Source of the DNA: Methanomassiliicoccaceae archaeon
GTDB lineage: Archaea > Thermoplasmatota > Thermoplasmata > Methanomassiliicoccales > Methanomethylophilaceae
DNA length: 8,061 nt
Assembly: GCA_016282555.1 (NCBI GenBank)
Contig: JAEEKU010000071.1
Coordinates: 1 to 8,061, forward strand
Direction: 5' to 3'
Each line of letters begins with the position of its first letter. Position 1 is the stretch's first letter. Position numbers and translations under genes: made by a program. Below are positions 5,691 to 8,061 of the stretch, piece by piece. The notes below the pieces were generated by a model that saw only the letters and a list, made by a program, of their open reading frames with translations, had not been told where the DNA came from and did no database searches.

Positions 5691-6758
5691 ATGGCCAGAG
5701 GAGAAAAGCTGTTTACAGTCGGGCCCGTAATGATATTTCCCGATGTTTCGGAGTATTCCGGAAAGCAGCTCCCTTATTTCAGAACCCGGGATTTTTCCGA
5801 AATAATGCTTAACTCGGAATACCTTCTTAAAAAACTTCTTTTTGCGGAGAAAGAATCCAGAGCTGTATTTCTGACGGCTTCCGGAACCGGAGCGATGGAA
5901 GCGGCCGTCGGATGCACGTTCAGAAAAGGAGAGAAGGTGCTGATCGTCGTCGGAGGGGGATTCGGAAAGCGTTTCGCGGAGATCTGCGACGCACACGGAA
6001 TACTTCACGACGATATCGTTCTCGCGTTCGGGGAGACCTTTTCCGAATCGCATCTCGAACAATTCTCCGGAAGAGGCTATTCCGGATTCCTGGTGAATCT
6101 GGACGAAACTTCCACGGGCCAGCTTTATGATATCGGAATGATATCCAGGTTCTGCAGAAGGGAAGGGATCTGCCTGGTGGCTGATGCGATCAGCTCGTTC
6201 CTCGCGGATCCTGTCTATATGGAGAAGTACGGAATCGACGAGATAATCCTGAGCTCCCAGAAAGCGCTTTCTCTGGCTCCGGGACTGTCTTCGGTCGTGA
6301 TGGGCAAAAAAGTATTCGACGAGAGAATCGCGGACGGCGGGAAAGATATGTACTATCTCAATCTCAAAAGGCATGCGGACGACCAGATACGCGGCCAGAC
6401 CCCGTTCACTCCCGCCGTCGGCATTCTCCTGGATCTCAATTCCGCACTGAGAAAAATTGACTCCGCCGGGGTGGAGAGCGTGATATCCAGAACCGCGGGG
6501 CTGGCGTCCTATTTCAGAAAAAGAGCCTCGGAATCCGGACTGAACATCCCGGACTACCCTCTCTCCAACGCGGTTACGCCTCTGATTTTCGAAAAAAACG
6601 CCTACGGCATATTCGAAACCCTCAGAAATGATTACGGGCTCACGGTGACCCCGAGCGGAGGTGATCTCAGAGACAAAGTTCTCCGCGTCGGACACATCGG
6701 CAACCTGTCCGAGCCGGACTACGACGAGCTCCTGCTCGCCCTGGAGAAAGTCAGATGA
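5691..6758 (+). CDS. Class V PLP-dependent aminotransferase (2-aminoethylphosphonate/alanine-glyoxylate type)
   Basis: This cytosolic fold-type I PLP enzyme has 355 residues, the usual length for the PhnW/alanine-glyoxylate aminotransferase group. Visible motifs are the N-terminal LFTVGPV (7-13) and PYFRT (28-32); TASGTGAME (62-70), which binds the PLP phosphate; NLDETSTGQLYDI (136-148); VADAISSFLADP (163-174) with Asp165 for the pyridine nitrogen; SSQKALSLAPG (188-198) with the Schiff-base Lys191; RGQTPFTPAV (234-243); and LRVGHIGNL (331-339) with Arg332, expected to hold the substrate carboxylate. Close relatives lie in surface-polysaccharide loci with CDP-alcohol transferases and cytidylyltransferases, where they are often annotated as 2-aminoethylphosphonate-pyruvate aminotransferases. 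The exact substrate cannot be read here. The start is leaderless. The stop overlaps the next start as ATGA, so it is the first gene of a coupled operon that diverges from the CDP-alcohol transferase. Confidence 0.88.
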   Translation: MARGEKLFTVGPVMIFPDVSEYSGKQLPYFRTRDFSEIMLNSEYLLKKLLFAEKESRAVFLTASGTGAMEAAVGCTFRKGEKVLIVVGGGFGKRFAEICDAHGILHDDIVLAFGETFSESHLEQFSGRGYSGFLVNLDETSTGQLYDIGMISRFCRREGICLVADAISSFLADPVYMEKYGIDEIILSSQKALSLAPGLSSVVMGKKVFDERIADGGKDMYYLNLKRHADDQIRGQTPFTPAVGILLDLNSALRKIDSAGVESVISRTAGLASYFRKRASESGLNIPDYPLSNAVTPLIFEKNAYGIFETLRNDYGLTVTPSGGDLRDKVLRVGHIGNLSEPDYDELLLALEKVR

Positions 6759-8005
6759 ACGCCAGGAACCGCCTGACCGTACTCGCCGCCGCGTTATGCC
6801 TCGTGATAGTGATAGGAGAGGCGGCGGTCTACGCGGGCGGTTTATACTCGTACGACGCGGACGCGGAGTACGCGGACGGAAAATTCTCGTACAGCGCGTA
6901 TTCGTCCGGATATGACGTTATGAACGCCGTAACCGTTTCCGGGGGAGTTCCCACGGAGCGCCTGTTCATTTATCTGGATCCTTTCCATTCGGATTACTAC
7001 CAGGAAGCGTACGAAAAAAGCAAACCGTACTATCTGGATCAGGAGTATTACGCGAAGCAGATCGCCGTGCTGCTTAAGGTCAGGGGATTCTGCGATACCG
7101 AATGCGGAGGGCCGTCCGAAGCGTCGGAATACCTGTCGGAAACTGCGGAGAACCCCTCCGGGTGCGGCTTTATGGTGATCTCCTACTCGGTCCCGGCGGA
7201 GATATACTCCGGCAATGCCGGCGATCCTCTTCCGGCGTGGGTCAGATCCGGAGGAACGCTGTACTGGATGAGTTCCGAGATCGGACGCTTCTGCTCCGAC
7301 GGCGCCGGACTGCGCGAGATTCCCGGAGGGAGCTCGGTTTTCATCGGGGATACGAAAGTCAACACCGTGCTGAGAAACTCCGATGCTCCGTCCTCTGAAC
7401 TAACGAACGCATTATGCCTGAGAAGCAGCAATCTGATGTTCTCTCTTGAAAACAAGAACTCTCAGATCCTCGGATTCACCGACGGAACCTTCTCCAGCAT
7501 CGCATTCGCGAAATCCGGCAAGGGAAGCGTGTGCGTGATCGGGGGCGGTTTCGATATGAACGAGATCGACGACATCGGACAGATAATCGCCGCCGGGATC
7601 AATTACGGAACCGTCCTCTGCGGCGCGGAAAAAAGCAGCATACGCGGAAAGATAACCGGAGAGCTGGATTCTCCTCCGGACGGCCGCCTTTACATCTTCA
7701 TCGGCGGAACGTACGCCAGATACGGAGAGTCCTTCCATGAACGAGATCCGCATGGCCGTCATGAATCATCCGCTGCTCTCGGTGATCGTCGCGGGAACGG
7801 TTATCAGGCTTGTCCTCGCCGGATTCTCCCAGTGCTACGATGTGGATTACTGGGCGCTCGCGATCAGAAACATGCGCGCGGGAGAGGGCCTCTACGGGCT
7901 GGAGGGCTACTTCTACTCGCCGGTCTGGGGATACGTGCTCGGATTGTCCTCCGCCGTGCAGTCTCTGTTTCTGGATACGGGAGAGATTTCCCTCAGAGTT
8001 CCTGA
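6755..8005 (+). CDS. Membrane-anchored exported protein of unknown function, with out-of-frame 3' overlap
   Basis: The start overlaps the aminotransferase stop (ATGA). The open frame encodes 416 residues, but only about the first 327 look like a real protein. It opens with a short basic segment and one hydrophobic helix (about 7-29: LTVLAAALCLVIVIGEAAVY), a signal anchor or signal peptide, followed by a Tyr- and Asp-rich stretch. The outer domain has alternating strands and helices, with GCGFMVISYSVPAEIY, AWVRSGGTLYWMSSEIGRF and GSVCVIGGGFDMNEIDDIGQ. This resembles Rossmann-like or amidotransferase-like sheets, but I do not recognise a family and assign no activity. There are several cysteines. 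After RLYIFIGGTYARYGESF the frame becomes Arg-rich and runs antiphase under the next gene to a TGA at 8003-8005, so the natural C terminus is probably near 7737. Context suggests a periplasm-side helper of the glycosyltransferase that follows. Confidence 0.65.
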   Translation: MNARNRLTVLAAALCLVIVIGEAAVYAGGLYSYDADAEYADGKFSYSAYSSGYDVMNAVTVSGGVPTERLFIYLDPFHSDYYQEAYEKSKPYYLDQEYYAKQIAVLLKVRGFCDTECGGPSEASEYLSETAENPSGCGFMVISYSVPAEIYSGNAGDPLPAWVRSGGTLYWMSSEIGRFCSDGAGLREIPGGSSVFIGDTKVNTVLRNSDAPSSELTNALCLRSSNLMFSLENKNSQILGFTDGTFSSIAFAKSGKGSVCVIGGGFDMNEIDDIGQIIAAGINYGTVLCGAEKSSIRGKITGELDSPPDGRLYIFIGGTYARYGESFHERDPHGRHESSAALGDRRGNGYQACPRRILPVLRCGLLGARDQKHARGRGPLRAGGLLLLAGLGIRARIVLRRAVSVSGYGRDFPQSS

Positions 8006-8061
8006 ATTCCTGTTCACGGAGAACATTCCGGGCTTCAGGCTGAGCGCGACCATAAGCTCCC
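7737..8061 (+). CDS. GT-C type membrane glycosyltransferase, N-terminal part (runs off window)
   Basis: From the ATG at 7737 the frame gives 108 residues to the edge with no stop. After a short cytoplasmic start comes a hydrophobic helix (about 12-30: PLLSVIVAGTVIRLVLAGF), then an outside loop CYDVDYWALAIRNMRAGEGL with an Asp-x-Asp pair (35, 37), then LYGLEGYFYSPVWGYVLGLS. An acidic first loop followed by an aromatic YFYSPxWGY entry to the next helix is typical of GT-C enzymes that use dolichol-phosphate or polyprenyl-phosphate sugars (GT39/GT87-like). It would add a sugar on the outer membrane face. The family is judged from the N terminus only. The start lies within the 3' end of the previous open frame, in a different frame. 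Its sequence context CCATGA looks like an ATGA stop/start overlap whose stop is one base out of phase. Confidence 0.7.
   Translation, partial: MNEIRMAVMNHPLLSVIVAGTVIRLVLAGFSQCYDVDYWALAIRNMRAGEGLYGLEGYFYSPVWGYVLGLSSAVQSLFLDTGEISLRVPEFLFTENIPGFRLSATISS

Noticed and set aside
5631..6695. 354-residue antisense ORF under the aminotransferase gene
   Set aside because: The plus strand encodes a full class V aminotransferase with all catalytic motifs. The antisense translation is low-complexity and Arg/Ser/Glu-rich.
1..8061. CRISPR arrays, insertion sequences, transposases, integrase sites
   Set aside because: No regularly spaced direct repeats, no transposase motifs and no terminal inverted repeats with target duplications were seen.

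Overview
The window looks like chromosomal DNA from a moderately GC-rich archaeon, most likely a methanogen of the Methanomassiliicoccales (Thermoplasmatota). This is inferred, not proven. The gene starts carry AT-rich TATA-like boxes about 24-27 nt upstream of apparently leaderless start codons (2754 minus, 5565 minus, 5691 plus). Arginine is often encoded by AGA/AGG. No gene here uses TAG as its stop (seven TGA, one TAA), yet one gene carries a TAG inside an otherwise continuous coding frame. That pattern fits a lineage that decodes TAG as pyrrolysine.

Layout. (1) 3-380 is the 3' end of a probable surface protein with a beta-rich C-terminal domain, followed by a hairpin/T-tract terminator. 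(2) 381-604 is intergenic and holds that terminator, a second hairpin, a TATA box and an unusual AATTCG-repeat/inverted-repeat leader ahead of a malic enzyme (605-1963). The enzyme gene ends in a strong hairpin shared with a convergent LicD-family gene (2008-2754, minus). (3) 2755-2927 is a divergent promoter region. On its right is a Wzx/MATE-like flippase (2928-4529), whose real start is probably a non-standard ACG at 2859. (4) A minus-strand pair follows: a CDP-alcohol phosphatidyltransferase (5565-4846, with an internal TAG at residue 22) and a GNAT-like protein (4849-4292) joined by a GTGA overlap. The GNAT-like gene runs 238 nt into the flippase gene on the opposite strand. (5) A plus-strand operon starts at 5691: a class V aminotransferase of the 2-aminoethylphosphonate/alanine-glyoxylate type, a membrane-anchored exported protein of unknown function (ATGA overlap), and the start of a GT-C type membrane glycosyltransferase that runs off the window.

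Taken together, the region from 2008 to the right end reads as a cell-envelope glycan or lipid-glycan locus. LicD and the CDP-alcohol transferase both move phospho-alcohol groups. The aminotransferase belongs to a family often found with phosphonate or amino-alcohol head-group genes. The flippase exports lipid-linked glycans, and the GT-C enzyme would add sugars on the outer face. The simplest hypothesis is an archaeal pathway that decorates a surface glycan or lipid with an amino-alcohol phosphate or phosphonate. The key synthesis genes (PEP mutase, phosphonopyruvate decarboxylase, a cytidylyltransferase) are not in this window, so this is inference. The most notable single feature is the probable pyrrolysine (or readthrough) codon in the CDP-alcohol transferase.
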